Shown in pieces: positions 1-13,179 of a stretch of DNA of 64,000 nt. This stretch comes from Cyathus striatus (taxonomy: Eukaryota > Basidiomycota > Agaricomycetes > Agaricales > Nidulariaceae), in the NCBI GenBank assembly GCA_025738555.1, contig JAOVFP010000001.1:806001-870000 (forward strand), read 5' to 3'. Below the pieces are notes generated by a model. The model saw only the letters and a program-made list of their open reading frames with translations, had not been told where the DNA came from and searched no databases. The position numbers were made by a program, and so were the translations under genes. The stretch's first letter is position 1; every line of letters begins with the position of its first letter.

Positions 1-309
1 GGCAGCCTGAGTCAGGCGCGTAGGTGTGATGAGTAGAGGTGAAGTGGAGAGGATAGCGTTCCTTCGGATATAGTCGGTGAGACATGGAAGGGGTAAAGAG
101 ATGGATGCCCTTTCACGATGGAGGGAATGAGGAGCTGGATGTGATGTCGTAGACTTGTGCTTTCGAGATCAAAATGTCAGGAGCCTCTTGAGGAGAGAAG
201 AGGTATATGTAGTGCTAGGATTGGTTTGTGCGTCTTCATTCATGGTGTGGACGATTGTGTCGCAAGGGTGGTGCCACTAGAATGTCGAATGGTCGGTGGA
301 GTCACTATC

Positions 310-716
310 TCAACTCATGAAGCAGTCCCTCCTCACACCCGTCTCCTCCTCTCTATGACCTCCTCCACCTTGTTGCGGCACATCGAGCATAAGGGCTATT
401 TCGACATTCGATAGGATCGAATCCATACCTTCATCCCAAGCATCGAGGTTGAACCTTTCTTTATTCGGTTGAATGTTAGCAATTTTTTGCGCAGCCTCCC
501 TGGCACGAACTAAGACCGCATAGTCCCCCAGTAAATTAGCCTCCCTCCTCACATCCCTTCTCGCACTCCTCCCTGCCCTCATCCTCCTTCTCTTGAGCAA
601 AGGAATTGTTTCGGCCTTTAGAAGGTTTGAATCGAAACCTCCATCCCAGGCGTCGATGATAGCGACTTGAACGTGTCTTTATTCTGTTCAAGATTGCACG
701 TTAGCATTTAAGCAAA
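310..716 (-). other. Unrecognised ORF with duplicated segment
   Basis: A 96-codon minus-strand frame (310-600) is rich in Arg and Ala and contains the phrase DAWDEGMDSI. About 220 bp upstream (626-715) the DNA repeats the same segment in diverged form (compare 398-490): both contain a catcccaagcatcga-like stretch followed by a tctttattc-like stretch. This may be the 3' part of a gene with a duplicated exon, or a diverged tandem repeat. I do not recognise the family and cannot place introns or a start. The local GC content is higher than in the neighbouring repeats. Confidence 0.25.
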
Positions 717-1040
717 AAGGGGAAATGATAGGGGAAATACCTTTATTTATATACTCCGCCTGGAGCAGCAGCGAAAAATGAGAATGGTTGGGTGAAGAAA
801 GTGAGGATGACGGTTCGGATTTGGTTCGAGTAAGGTTCGGGCGGCGGAAATCGTAGGTTTGCTTGGTTATGTAATGCGTTCGCATACCGACCAACTGGCA
901 ACCAAGTCAACTACCGACACCAACCGCCTGCTCGGCTCCGTTTCCGTTGCCTGGACCCAATGCCTCTCGTCCAACCACGCTCCTCTCCTCATCCTCCCCC
1001 AGACCCCGACTCACATCTTGACAAGCAAGTTTTCAACCAC

Positions 1041-4000
1041 GTATCCTGCCATTCAGCGTGGTAAACATTCATGCACACGTGTGTCTGGATTCCGACCTCC
1101 AGCACTCGAGCTGTTCAATGAAAGACTTTAACTGAGCTCTGGAGGGGTTCCTTGTTACTCGTGCTGGGAAAGGGCCGATGGAGAGCTGATGGAGGTGAAA
1201 TAGAGGATGCTGAAGTCGTTGGAGGAAGGGCGGCCGATATCAAGCTTATATCTCCCTGATTCATCTTCATTGTAAGTGCCTCGGTTTTCGCCAATTCCAG
1301 AGGAGGATCTGATCACGCCCGTGAAGAAAGCAATTACCACCGCTCAGTCAGGACGTTCTTACTGAAAGCGTTCATCATGTCACATTCTGCTTTCGAACTC
1401 TCTTGTGATACCACTGGCACAGCTTCGAAGCTCGTTCATACTGCGAAGTCATACCAATGCCCCCTCTTCGCATGCCCGAACCTACACAGAAACAGGTGAC
1501 ATCTTCGTGTCATCACCCCTGGGACTCACATTAGCGACTTAAGATCACTCAACCTCACGAAGCCCTCAGCTATATCTGGACGGATACTTCTCTGTATGCG
1601 TTTCGGATCCACATCAAGGACTGACAGGGGATGTATGTGAATCGCACTGGAGGCGGTGCTATGGGAAGTGGATTGTTGGGTGAAGGATGAATTTGAAGCA
1701 TAGGTACTTCGTCATCCACCACGTGCGTTATCCATACATCACTCGCCGCGAAAACACTCTCCTCTGCCCTCTAACGATCCACGAGCGAACGAGCTAGGCT
1801 CCCGGTATCTATATACCCTTCTACTCTACAATCACCTTGCTACCCATCGTCACCGTTACAAGCTCACCAGACATGACACGATGGATACCGAGCGTCCGCT
1901 CTTCCGCATTGAGGCTAAGTTAGATCCAAACCGAGGCAACAACCTCAGAACTGTTCCTGGGCGCGAACCTTCGATGCGGGATTATGAACTGAGGGAAGGT
2001 AGTAGGATTCGGGTGATTATGATTCATCTTGTTCCCCAGGTGTTGTTATACGTTTCGAGATCCCACTCCAAATTTAATGCTTTCCGTCGACCAGAGGCGA
2101 TCGAGCGCTCACTCATCATGAGAAACAAACACCCGTCCCACGTCTTTCTAGATCTGTCACCCACCAGTATTTGAAGACACTAGACACCCTAACTCCACCT
2201 CATCTACTCGGTACACTGTCGATTGGGACTGGTTCTGCAGTACGTCGGAATATCGATCGGTTATGAGGACAGTCGAGGGGTGGATTTGGGTGTCATGTGT
2301 AGAGACGATGTAGGCCCTGAGAAGGTGGGCGCTGCTTCGGGTGTTGGGGCGTGGGAGACGTAATGTGAGAGCCGGCTGGATTCCCAGGTCCCAGGAAGCT
2401 TTCGGAGGAGTGTGTTGAAACGTTGAGCGGTGGAAGTGTGCCTACTTATTGCGAACGGCTAATTATTCTGATCTCGTACTAGTAGAGACTTGCAAAAGAA
2501 AGTGTTGTTTTTTCTCATTTTGCAGCGTTTGAACTTGAACTCTAACAAGAAGAGTGCCCTCGCACACTCGAACCTAACCCCCAAATAGTGTATGTGGCAA
2601 CGATGAGCGTCGAACCCATAAATATTGTAGCTACAGTTTGAGTTATAGTCTGGGTACATTGTCACTTATGACCTGGTTTCTTATTGCGTATTTATGATAA
2701 CTAACTTTCCATTGTGACTTCTGTTCAAAGAAGTGACAACATGAGCATCGAACCAAGTACAATTTGACTATATTACCACTTATAAGTCACTCTAATAAAG
2801 TGTAGTGGTTGATCGGTGATGGAACAACCTTTTGCAGGCATGTATATAATTTCGATGAGCTTCACATCGAGGGAAAGCCCAGTAAATATATTCTCACTAG
2901 ATGTAAATGTGCAAAATAGAGATTGACGTCAATGAAGACTATATAGTGACAACGATGAGTTTCGAACTCATGCACCTCGTACGTAATTGAAGGTTACAGT
3001 TGGGATACGTTGTCATTTACAATCTGGCTTTATATTGTTTATTTATGAGAACTAAAATTCGTTATAAAAGTTAATAAATTCTGCCCGTTAGATCTGGGTG
3101 TAGGCAAAAACATAGAAAACGTACACTGTGATTAGTGACAATATAAGAACCGAACTCAGCCACTTCAAATCGCTATACTACAATACCATAATTTTAAATT
3201 GGAAAGGACAGACGTTCTAAGGCATATATGTAATTTGAGTAAGTTGAGTAAGTACGAGCATCGCATAGAATGAAATCCAGGCCAATCTTATCCACCTGAT
3301 GTAAATAGACAGATGGACTTTCCTGCCAAATCCTCTCCATGAGGTTGAATCGAACGTAGCACCTCGAACGCCAACCGTGAGAGGGTGAAGCGCCTCGGCA
3401 CCAAACAGAGTGACATTAACATGCGGGCATGTACAATATGCATGTAATAGAGGCGAAGGGAGCAATTTGTACTAGGTTATATTTAACATAGGCGCTTCTA
3501 AGTATGTCAGTTATAAATACAAGATCGATGAGTCGGTGCAAGGTGTAAGATGGGTATCGATACGCTGATATTCGCACACTGACACTGACAGCGACAGCTA
3601 CGAATAAATCGATCACATCATATGCACTTAGAGCTTTCAGGCGCTTTCAGACTCGGCGGTGTGATATCGATTCATGTACTACGCTTGTAGCTTCGCCTCG
3701 ATTAGCGGTAGGATCGATGTCGGCGCTCGTTCACTTGAGTCACGAACCTTCGTCAATACGACTATGCTGTGCATCCACACACATTATTCTGTAGTCTCTT
3801 GTTTGGAGAAGAGGGAATGCGCTAACTCGTTAGTTTTTCAAATTTCATTATTGACTTCACCTACCTTCTATAATATACACTACTTTAGGCACTTAGCCCC
3901 ACACTCGCCTGTGATGCTGTGAAATGAGAAATTTTGGATGTTCACAGGCGTTACGATACCTTTTCGCTATAAATGTAAGATCGATGCATCTTTCCTGTGC

Positions 4001-4330
4001 TATACGACATATGGGACGGATGGCAATCGATAATGCAGGTTCGCACTATGAATAGTTCGAGTGCATTGTTTTGATCAGACGCTGTATTGCCTCACTCACA
4101 GTCGGAATTACGGTCCGGAAGTCCGTGGCTTCCCACGTCAAACATTTTTGGAACATCTACGATCTCTCTAGACTCTCACTGCTGTCAATCTCTCTCTCAT
4201 CTGCCTGGACATACACTACTCTTCCCTCATCTCGTCTCCGTCGACATATCCTAAAGAACGTACACATGTGCCACCTGGTAGTCTTTACGATAACCGTTCA
4301 CCTCAACGATCAGATCACATTGTAAAAGAT
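1041..4330 (+). repeat. Copy A of a large duplicated block
   Basis: This stretch reappears in the same order and orientation at about 19600-28340 (copy B). Matching anchors are 1041-1340 with 19605-19880, 1860-2180 with 20246-20556, 2459-2660 with 21900-22100 plus 24617-24690, 2716-4060 with 24700-26060, and 4071-4320 with 26484-26500 plus 28106-28345. Copy A lacks the insertions found in B and so acts as their empty site. It retains CpG dinucleotides that are TpG or CpA in copy B. No convincing coding gene is seen inside; ORFs here are short and not recognisable. Confidence 0.85.
2944..3023 (-). repeat. tRNA-like (SINE-type) sequence
   Basis: Read on the minus strand, this segment has an acceptor-like 7-9 bp pairing (TGACAAC with GTTGTCA) and a perfect T-arm (ATGAG, loop TTCGAAA, CTCAT), which includes a B-box-like TTCGA. 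The D-arm and anticodon region are not canonical, so this is more likely a tRNA-derived SINE head or tRNA-like relic than a working tRNA. Weaker relatives stand nearby at about 2590-2665, 2725-2760 and 3133-3170. The copy B counterpart is at about 24936-25015. Confidence 0.45.
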
Positions 4331-4713
4331 ACGTTTGAAACCATGCTGTTCACGGCTTTTCATTCAACTGATACATTAATAGGTGGATTCCCAAAGGGAT
4401 ACCAGAGGATACAACACGAGGGAAGAGAGAACCGAAAGAGTTAACGATACGAGGGAACGGAATCATTGCGGTGGAAGGACGGAGTGTGCTATCTTTGGGT
4501 GGAAAGGAGTATGGTCGCAAAGAATGGTATGTTCCATTCACTGCTTTCGACTGCTTTGGCTGATATCAAGGGGTGTTTACAGTCAACGCTAGATTGTTCC
4601 GAGTCTAAAACCTCGCTGATTCTACTGCGTTACGCGATAGGCATAGTCGAAAGTGCTGGCATGTCTTGGCGCTACTTGGTCAGGGGTAGCATATGCTTAT
4701 GACCAGTACCCGC

Positions 4714-7600
4714 TAGCGTTGGGGAACAAACCTCTGGCGCTACAACAAATAGGTAACTTGCCTAAAAAAATTTCGGCCAAATGTAACAAATATAAGTTAC
4801 ATAGTAAGTTACATAAGCACGTGATTTTAAATATAAAGAAATAGGGCCGGCAAGCGGCAGGGCCCACTACCACCTCATTTAACTGACATTTATTTACCAT
4901 GATAAGTCAATGAGGGGGAACTTTAAATTAATAAGCAATTAAACACAGGGAGGGGCAAGGATGGTTGACAAATTGTATTAAAAGAGATCTGTTAATAATA
5001 TACTACATTAATAGTGATAGTGAGAAACCAAATCTGCATTTACAGATGGCAAACTGCTGTACTTCAAGAACTTATCAGCAGCATCACTGCTATGTACAAC
5101 CTCTTCTGAACATGGGTGGCACCCTCTGCATCCGTCAAATTGAACCCACCCTGAGAAACTTCGTGATCTTGGTCTGGTGCTGGGAGTAAGAGAGAAACGA
5201 TGGGAGGTAACACACACCCCTCGACATGGACTAGGAACACATTGTACATATCATATATGAAGCATTGGAGTGATCTATAAAAACATCTGTGAAATATTAG
5301 AAGTTCGCAAGGAACCCTGCTCTGCTTCGAATATTGTAAGCTTTAGTCACAGGGATACATCCTGGACCATTGATATATTGTCATGGTGAAGAACATGAAC
5401 AAGTTGGATGTGGTTTTCGGAGCGAGGACTTGGGCTGTGATACTCTGGGACAGGTTCAATCCGAATGATAACTTCATCCTCAACAGAGATAATATAACCA
5501 AAAGATTGAACTACAGGTGGATTGTGCAGATTTCTCTCTGTTATGTGAGCGAACTGTACCTCGAAACAGTCTCCAGGTCCTCAGGCCAGGAAAAGCTCTT
5601 TCCAGAGAAGGCTTTTGAGCATTCACCATGCGCAAAGTGTATATGCCATCAACCAAAGGGGGGGCACTCGTTATGGAAGCTGCATAGGTGGAGGCAGAGG
5701 TGCAAGACTAAACGAAATGGTCAGTAGATCCATTGACAAGTGAAATTTGTCAGCGGTCACAGGATTGTCACAGGGCTCCAGCCAATCAGGTTGAGATCCT
5801 GTTCACGAACCTGTAAATCGCCTTATAGGGAAATCAGATGTCCCTATAACCCAACTACCTTAAAAGGTAGTGGGAATAACACATGATTACGTCCAAGCAC
5901 CAATCTGTACGTACTACAACATATCCTCTTTATCATCATTTCCCTTAGTCCCCTTACCATCTTAAAGTAAATGATTTCAGCTACAATAATATGCTAAAAT
6001 TATGTGTATACGACAAGAAATGAGCGAGCTATGAGGCTTGGAAGATAGGCAGCCAAACACATGTGAATTTTACATTTTTGCCGAAACTCACCACTTTGCA
6101 AGCCATTATGAAAACAGTAATAAAGTGTAACTTATTGCCGCAGGCCTGGCCCACAACAATATTAGGGGAAGTCAAACCTGGTGATACAAAAATACGATAT
6201 GATTGAATGGCAAATGATACAACTTCCCACGGATACAGCTGAAGGGTTCAATTCCTGTATTGTTGCGAGATTCAAGTACATCATTTGCAAGATCCAAGTA
6301 AACGCTCAGTCGGCGACTCAGAACTTGAATTTTCCTGTCATTGTGCATTCTGCATCACTCACTGACACTGACATTAACACTACTTTTACCTTGTAATTGC
6401 TCAATAGTGCCCTTTCATGTTTCTGTCATTCAAATCAAGGCATGATTAAAGGAATTGTTGTGGAAGCAGTGGAAAACACTATCTCTATCTAATGAATACC
6501 TACAATCGCAGAACATTGTCCATTCAGGCTCATGTTAACAGAGTTCAGTCTCTGACCTAACTTGGCTAAGACCAAGGTCCAAGACATCCAACTACTGCCT
6601 ATCAGTATCTATGCCATTGATCTGTTCCTAGAAGACCCCATTGGCTGACAAGTTTCACATACCCATTGGTTTATAGCATACATTAGCTTGCTTTGCCTCA
6701 TGCTTTTTTCGTTCTGATTGGCAAGGCCCCTTTCCACGATGTGTTTTCTCGAGATTCTTCACACCTCCATTGCCCACAGAAACCATTTTCCTGCAATCAG
6801 GACAGAGTAATTCATTGGATACATCTGAGGAAATGAAGCAGTGTTAGTACCTGTACTGTAATTGAGCATATAGAGTACCTGAAGTGACATCTGGTGATGC
6901 CTTGGAGTGCTGATTAGATGCTCTGTCCATAGAATTGATGACAATCATCCAAAAATCTGTTATGTACAAATATAAGATCACCACATCACCTCTACCAAGT
7001 TGCAACCAAGTCTGGCTAACTCGCAATTATGACCCAACTAACCAGTAAGTATTATAGGTTATTTTGAGCATTTATATTACATTGAATACAACTAGATGTC
7101 TTAGCTACTTAAAATATACATAGTTTTCACTAAATCCTAAGTATGGTCCAGAAAAAATTTAAGAGGGTTGGAGAGGAGGGTCCCTCCATAACCTGATATG
7201 GCTCAGCAAAATCTTCGGACCCCCTTGGTATTGCCTACCTTCATATTTGTATCAGGGGTTGTCAAACCTAGGATGATACGAAATGATGTTCACATGATAC
7301 AACTATTTTCTTGGCGTCATGAAACACCGAGGTTTGACTTCCCCTATTATAATAGAATCATAACCAAATTATACATGTTCCTACCATGTAACACATAATG
7401 ACTTATCATACATTGTTGATTCATAGCTTACAATCCAACTTCATTGATTGGCGGTCAATTTTTTTTACCATGGTTTTTGATTTTTGTGGATCATGTGATG
7501 GAGGTTTGTTACATTTGTTACATGCCAATTTCTGGGAGATGTAACAAACTATATTATTTACATGCAAGTAAGTTACATGCCAGTTTGTTCCCTAACTCTA
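4714..7600. mobile_element. hAT-like DNA element, 8-bp TSD
   Basis: The element is bounded by the direct repeat GTACCCGC at 4706-4713 and 7601-7608. Its inverted ends are TAGCGTTGGGGAACAAAC on the left and, read inward from the right, TAGAGTTAGGGAACAAAC (16 of 18 match). An 8-bp duplication with TAG ends is usual for hAT superfamily elements; that assignment is inference. Subterminal GTTACAT motifs occur at both sides (about 4755-4815 and 7505-7580). No transposase ORF is visible, so it is non-autonomous or decayed. It contains a copy of repeat family C at 4845-5881. A partly repeated tgtcaaacct..gatacaa segment occurs at 6165-6240 and 7255-7305. Confidence 0.7.
4845..5881 (+). repeat. Dispersed repeat family C, copy 1
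   Basis: It begins AAAGAAATAGGGCC and ends near GGTAGTGGGAAT, just after a short palindrome (CTACCTTAAAAGGTAG). A longer copy lies inverted at about 22102-24620, and a copy matching only the left part is at 16075-16260. The 114-codon frame at 5383-5727 is not recognised and is probably degenerate element coding sequence. I see no inverted termini, so the class is open. Confidence 0.6.
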
Positions 7601-7609
7601 GTACCCGCC

Positions 7610-10600
7610 CTCTGTTTGGAAGATTTGTCAAGAGGATGAGACAGTCGTGCCCCTCCAGTTGAATGAATAGCTTCGTCACTCCTTCAAACATCTGCCTTCC
7701 AATACTTCATAGCTATACATCATCAGCTATTCTCTCATCTCCACCGTATGATGCCTCTGCTGGCCTCTGGTCTACAGTTACAACACTACATGAAGCCATC
7801 GTCAAATGACTCCATGCCAGGCTTCTACATTGCCTGTGCCTGTATGGAGGAGGATGCAGGATATGAGGTGGATGTAGGGGTTAGGATGGACTTGGGGGAG
7901 GGTGATGCGAGTTGAAGGGGACATAAGGGATGAGGCCTTGGGGTATGAAGGGGGCATAGGAGTGAGGAAGACACCGAGATGACGTGAATGTGGCTGCTAT
8001 CCCAGCAGCTGTCCATCGCCTGCTGCATTGTGGTGTCCACCATTCCACCATCCTCTCTCTTGTTACTCAGTGGTTGGATATTGTTGGCTGACCTATCACT
8101 ACTCTTGCTTAATGAGAAACCTCAATGTGTTTCTACAGGGCACTAAACTGCAGGATCTCCAGGCCTTTACTTCTTACTTGTCATCCTCTCATTGTTCATG
8201 CTGGTGACATGTATGTATACTGTGACGACACTGCTCAAATGCATTATCTAGCCCTCGGAAAATCTCAGTCTTGCCTTGGAGCCATGATCCTTCGCCTTCT
8301 GCTACCCACTCATTGTCTGCTGGTATCATCGGCCATTACAAGCATACCCTGTATTTGCAACACTGCTACCCGACACAGTGCCCCCCTATGACGGATACCA
8401 CCCCATGCCAAACCTCACTCCTGACTTGTTGCCTGCTGGTATCGTCAGCCATTACAAGCATACTCTATATTCACAACATTGCTACCCCACACAGTGCCTC
8501 CTCTCCACAGCGCTTCTCTATGACAGATGCCACCCCATGCCAAACCTCACTCCTGCCTCATTGTTACATGAAGATCCAGAGATCCAGAGGGAGGAGTTGT
8601 TATGGTTTTACAGCAGGATGAGATACAGGAGAAGGTTGGATATGAGGAGAATGTAGGAGTTTATTATGAAGTGGGGGATGAATGGAATATGGGCGCTGAG
8701 GGAGGTGTGTGGAATGAGGATATCGAACTTAGTAAGGGGTTGATGGGCAATCAGGAAGGCAATGGGATGTGCAAAGTGTGGAGGATGCGAGTGACGAGAG
8801 GGTCATGTAGGAGAATTGGAAACAGTTAGGGGATCAGAGGGGGATGTGGGGGCTTCTACCAGCTTATCCATCGTCTCCTCTTGGAATCATGCACACTGTA
8901 AATTTTGCGTATTACTGTGTTGGTGTATAAATATTAGCAAGTTCTTGAAGATGCTCCAATCACAAAGACAATCAAATTAAGGAAGACTATTGGATTACTG
9001 TACTAACATATTCAATTCGGCACCCTTCATGGTGCATTACATGCCAAACCACTAGATCCATTCAGCACTTCAAGATTTTCAGCATTACATATTAATTTTT
9101 TCAGCATATTTGCATAACATGTAGCTTAAAACTTACAGCCATATTGTCCAGTGGTTAAGTACAAGACTCACTTTGCAGAATGTTGTATATTGTGTCATAA
9201 GAACACTGTGGTGTTCTAATTGATGATGTCTTGGGAGTCACATAGGCCATCACTAAATTTTGGACCAACTCATGAGCAGTTATAACCCATCACGATGCAC
9301 CCCAATTAACATAATCTACCATAATCTCATGACAGTCTCATAATTGATCTTAATTAATCTTGAGTTACCCTCAACTTGATAATTCTGGATGGTTCATCAT
9401 GATTCAGCCTATAGTTACATATATGTTATAAGTTTATCTAACATTACAATAGAATTATGTTTTATTATGTAGTTATATCAAACTTGTAACTATGGTGGAT
9501 GGATAAATACCAATAATATGCAGTTGTGAACTCAACAATACCAATACTTGTTCATTAGGAGTCAGGACATTATATCAACATTAGATTTTATTTTATTGTT
9601 GAATACTACATATACAAATATTGTAGCAATGTGGTAATCTATCATGTAATGACAATAGGGATAACTATGGTAGTTTAAGCAGCTAGCATGGCAGTGGTTA
9701 AGATATGGAGATGATTAAAGAGATTATGTGAACATAGAAAGGTACTTACAAGGTTTAAAAATTGGGGCTCAAGCAGGGTAGTGCTTTCACCTGCTTATAT
9801 GCTCTTAGATGTGGAGTACTCTTACAAATACTTTTGGTCATGGAGCTGTAAAGCATCATAGGGCTCTGAGTTCAAGTGCACATGCTATCCTCAGTACATT
9901 TGGAGTTGATGATGTCATACATAGCAAGCACAGATGTGGGGACTTTCGACCATTAATGTAAGTATTTGTGTTGCAACAAACCAGAGGTGATAATAAATTA
10001 TAGCAGAACCTTAGGCCTTAGTCTTTAGTAGCCCTTAGATCTTAAACATAGCATCAGTAATAGGTCTATTTAGACAAATTATTCGACAACCCGAGCACCT
10101 CGTGCAAGTGTTTTGGACAATTATAATCCCAATCTCAGAATTTTGTGATGCTCAGATGCAAACATACTCATGTACTGCTCATAATAACATGATCATGATA
10201 CTGTGATAATAACTATAGTATGTTACGATGTATTACAATCTTAATGTAAAAGTAGTGGGAAGTAGTGAGCACCTTATATTGTTGGGAGACAATCATGATG
10301 ACGTATGAGAGTCATTATGAGCTCCTAATGTCTTATAATCACTTCTGAGCTGGAGTAATTTGAATGTCTGATTGTAAGGCACATAATTATTGGTGAGTTT
10401 CTCACTGATTTACTGATGGCAGCAGTAGTTTGAAGGACTGAAGATGGTGGCCTCTACTCTGGTACAAAAGTGGACAAAATTGACAGTGAGGTGCTTCCTG
10501 TGGTCAACAAAGGTGTCGTAGTAGTTGAGGACAAGGAAGGAGACAATCACTTTGGGCCTGGGAAATGGAAGCAGAGGCCAGACCAGCATTCTGAGACTTC

Positions 10601-10640
10601 TGGCATCACAACAATGAAGATGGCTCAGAATGAGGTCTTT
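7610..10640. other. Gene-poor repeat-rich interval
   Basis: No recognisable gene is seen. A tandem duplication of about 140 bp lies at 8310-8560: the words ctgctggtatc, ccattacaagcata, caacactgctacc and gccaaacctcactcctg occur twice in the same order. Frames through it (8125-8829) read as repetitive His/Pro/Tyr-rich peptide and match no family I know. 8900-10400 is AT-rich with no supported feature. Confidence 0.5.
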
Positions 10641-13172
10641 ACCCTCCCCCACCCTTTTCACATGGATTTCATGTGAAGTTTACCTGAAATTTTGGACCTC
10701 AATTTTCTCTGATTTTGGGGGAGTTCCCTGCAAATTGTTTCACGTGAATTTCATGTGGAACAACGTGAATAGGTGAAATTCATGTGAAAAACCCCGCATG
10801 AAATTCATGTGAATTACACATGAATTACACATGAATTACACATGAATTACACATGAATACATGAATATGTGAATTCTATGTGAATTACACATGAATTACA
10901 CATGAATTACACATGAATACATGAATATGTGAATTCTATGTGAATTAACCATGTGAATTTCACATGACATTCACCTGGAATTCAGGTAAACATGATTCTG
11001 TGTTTTAGTACTAGTACATGTAACAGTACTTACTTTTATTATAAAAAAGAAATTGACACCATCGTGAATCGAACTCTCAACCATTTCTTATTACATAAGT
11101 GTAAGTTTCCATACTCTTGCAACTAATACTGTTACACCATAGGAGCATTAAATCAAACTGATATCACAGCATATACATCGTCCATGCAACCGCGCGTGTC
11201 TGTCAGACTGTTTTAGTCAATGGCATCTTTCAACATTACAACTGCCTAGTCATTGCACACCCCATTGTCACCACCCCATCTGTCACCACCCTTCCTTCCC
11301 TCCACTCCCCTTGCCTCCCTTCCTCCCCTTGCCTCTCCCTTCTTCCCCTTCCCTCTCCTCTCCTCTTCCTCTTCTCAGTCACTGGTGACATCAAAGGCAT
11401 ACAATGCAACTGGCACCACACAAGGCAGACAAGGAGCAACAGAGGAGGTAGGGCAAGGGAGAAGAGGTGTAGGAGGACAATGTATGGTGGAGGGCGATGG
11501 AGAGGAGTGATGAAGACAATGAAGGGTTTTATATCAGGTAGGTCAATGAGAATGAGGATGATGAGGACAGAAGTTAATGACAGCCACCATTTTATCCAGC
11601 GCCCCCATCCTCCCCTCTGCCTATGACATGATGATGCCATGCCACCCAGCCAGTGAGGAAGGCACCCTATCCCTACGCATCTCATCCCGCAATGTCACCT
11701 AGCACTTCCTTCCTCCCCTCCACATCGCAACACAATGACACCATGCCATGCAGCCAGTGAGGACAGCCACTGTCCCCACAATGTTACCCAGCGCCCACAT
11801 TTCACAGTGCTCCCATCCTCCCCTCCCCCTCATCATGACGACAACAATGCCACACTGTATTGGCCAGTGCCCCTGTCCTCTCCTCCCCCTCATTGTGACA
11901 ACAATGACACCAGCACCACCAATGCCTCTATCTCCACTGTGTTGGCCAGTGCTGACACTCCCCCTCCTCCTCCTCCCTCCTCCCTCCTCACCCCCTGCAT
12001 CACAGCAATGATGGCACCATGTCACTCAGCCCACTCCAGCCCTTTCTCCTTTGGCCATCCCCCTTCCCCCTTGTGTGGTGATGATGACAATGCTATGTCA
12101 TTCAGTCGCCCCTCTTCCCCTGCTTTGTGAAGACAGCATCAGTGCCATGTCACCCACCCCCCTCATCTCTCCTCCCTCTGTGTCACATCAGCATCAACAA
12201 CATGTCATCTAGGCCCCCAACCCCCTTCTTCCAATGCACACAATAACAATGGTGATGGCTCCCAGGATGGCATCAAACCCCCATAGCGGTGACTATGACA
12301 CCAGCACCAGCACCTTGTGTGCTATTTCTCTTCTCCTCCGCACCTCATCTCACAAGTGATGAGGAAGAGTGGATGAGGAAGAATGTCCTCCCCCCCCTCC
12401 CCCTCCTCATCTCGGAGAGGAAAGGGGAGAGCAAAGGAAGGGAAGGGGGGAGCGAGAGGAGGGGAGGGGAGAGTGAGGGAAGGGGGCAGCGAGGGAAGAG
12501 GAGGGGAGGGGAGGGAGAGCGAGGGAAGGGAGAGTGAGGGAAGGGGAGAACAAGGGAAGGGGAGGGCAGAGGACAGCGAGGGCAGAGGAAGAGACAGAGG
12601 GGAGGGGAGGAGAGGGGAGGGGAAGGGACAACAAGGGGAGGGGAGGGGGTGGCAATGGTGTTGCCATCTCCCACCACATCGCAATGTTGCTGCCACCTGC
12701 ATACATGCGCTGTCGCACCCCTTCAACACCCCCCCTACCCATTGTTGCCTGTTGTTAGTATATCCCACCTCTGCTCACCAACTCCTCCCCCTCATCTCCA
12801 GCACTTTAATATTATTAGTAGTAGTTATTAGTATAGGTAGATTGCTGTATTGGTACAGTTGGATTGTATTTTAATAGTATAGTAATAATTATATTTGTTT
12901 TTTAAGTGCATTTTGTGAGATTGTGAGTGAATATAGCTGGTATCAGATGTAAGAGGTGGGTAGGGAATTATTAAAATTAAGAAGTCTTTAAAATACATTT
13001 TTTGTAGGAAATGATATATATTTCATGTGTATTTCACATGAATTTCATATTTAAATTTCACCTAGTTTTCACCTAAACTTCACTTGAATTTCACCAAATT
13101 TTTGTGATTTTGGAACATCCAAGATGAAGGTGAAATTCATGTGAAGTTTAGGTGAAAGAGTGGGGGAGGGAT
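10640..13172. mobile_element. TIR element with TTCACATGAA subterminal motifs
   Basis: The left end ACCCTCCCCCACCCTTTTCA (10641 on) is mirrored at about 13135-13172, which read inward gives ATCCCTCCCCCACTCTTTCA. Both subterminal zones are dense in TTCACATGAA, TTCACCTGAA and similar half-palindromes. Near the left end a tandem array of the 11-mer CATGAATTACA forms a higher-order unit of about 68 bp, present twice (10808-10945). The middle (11240-12780) is a C-rich, CpG-poor low-complexity block. No clear TSD was found and no transposase is visible. Confidence 0.55.
11054..11142 (-). repeat. tRNA-like sequence
   Basis: On the minus strand an A-box-like TGGTGTAACAG and a B-box-like GAGTTCGATTC are spaced as in a tRNA with an enlarged anticodon region. 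The outer ends TATGGTGT and ACCATCG do not make a full acceptor helix. It is best read as a SINE head or pseudo-tRNA. Confidence 0.35.
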
Positions 13173-13179
13173 AAGTACT

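Noticed and set aside
4845..5881. Repeat family C as a Helitron, because of the CTACCTTAAAAGGTAG hairpin near one end
   Set aside because: No TC start and no CTRR end at the expected distance after the hairpin, and no A/T insertion site could be shown.
11236..12874. Several overlapping ORFs up to 163 codons on both strands
   Set aside because: Pro/Leu/Ser or Gly/Glu/Arg text on opposite strands of the same low-complexity pyrimidine-rich DNA; no start context, no family, frames shift together with composition.
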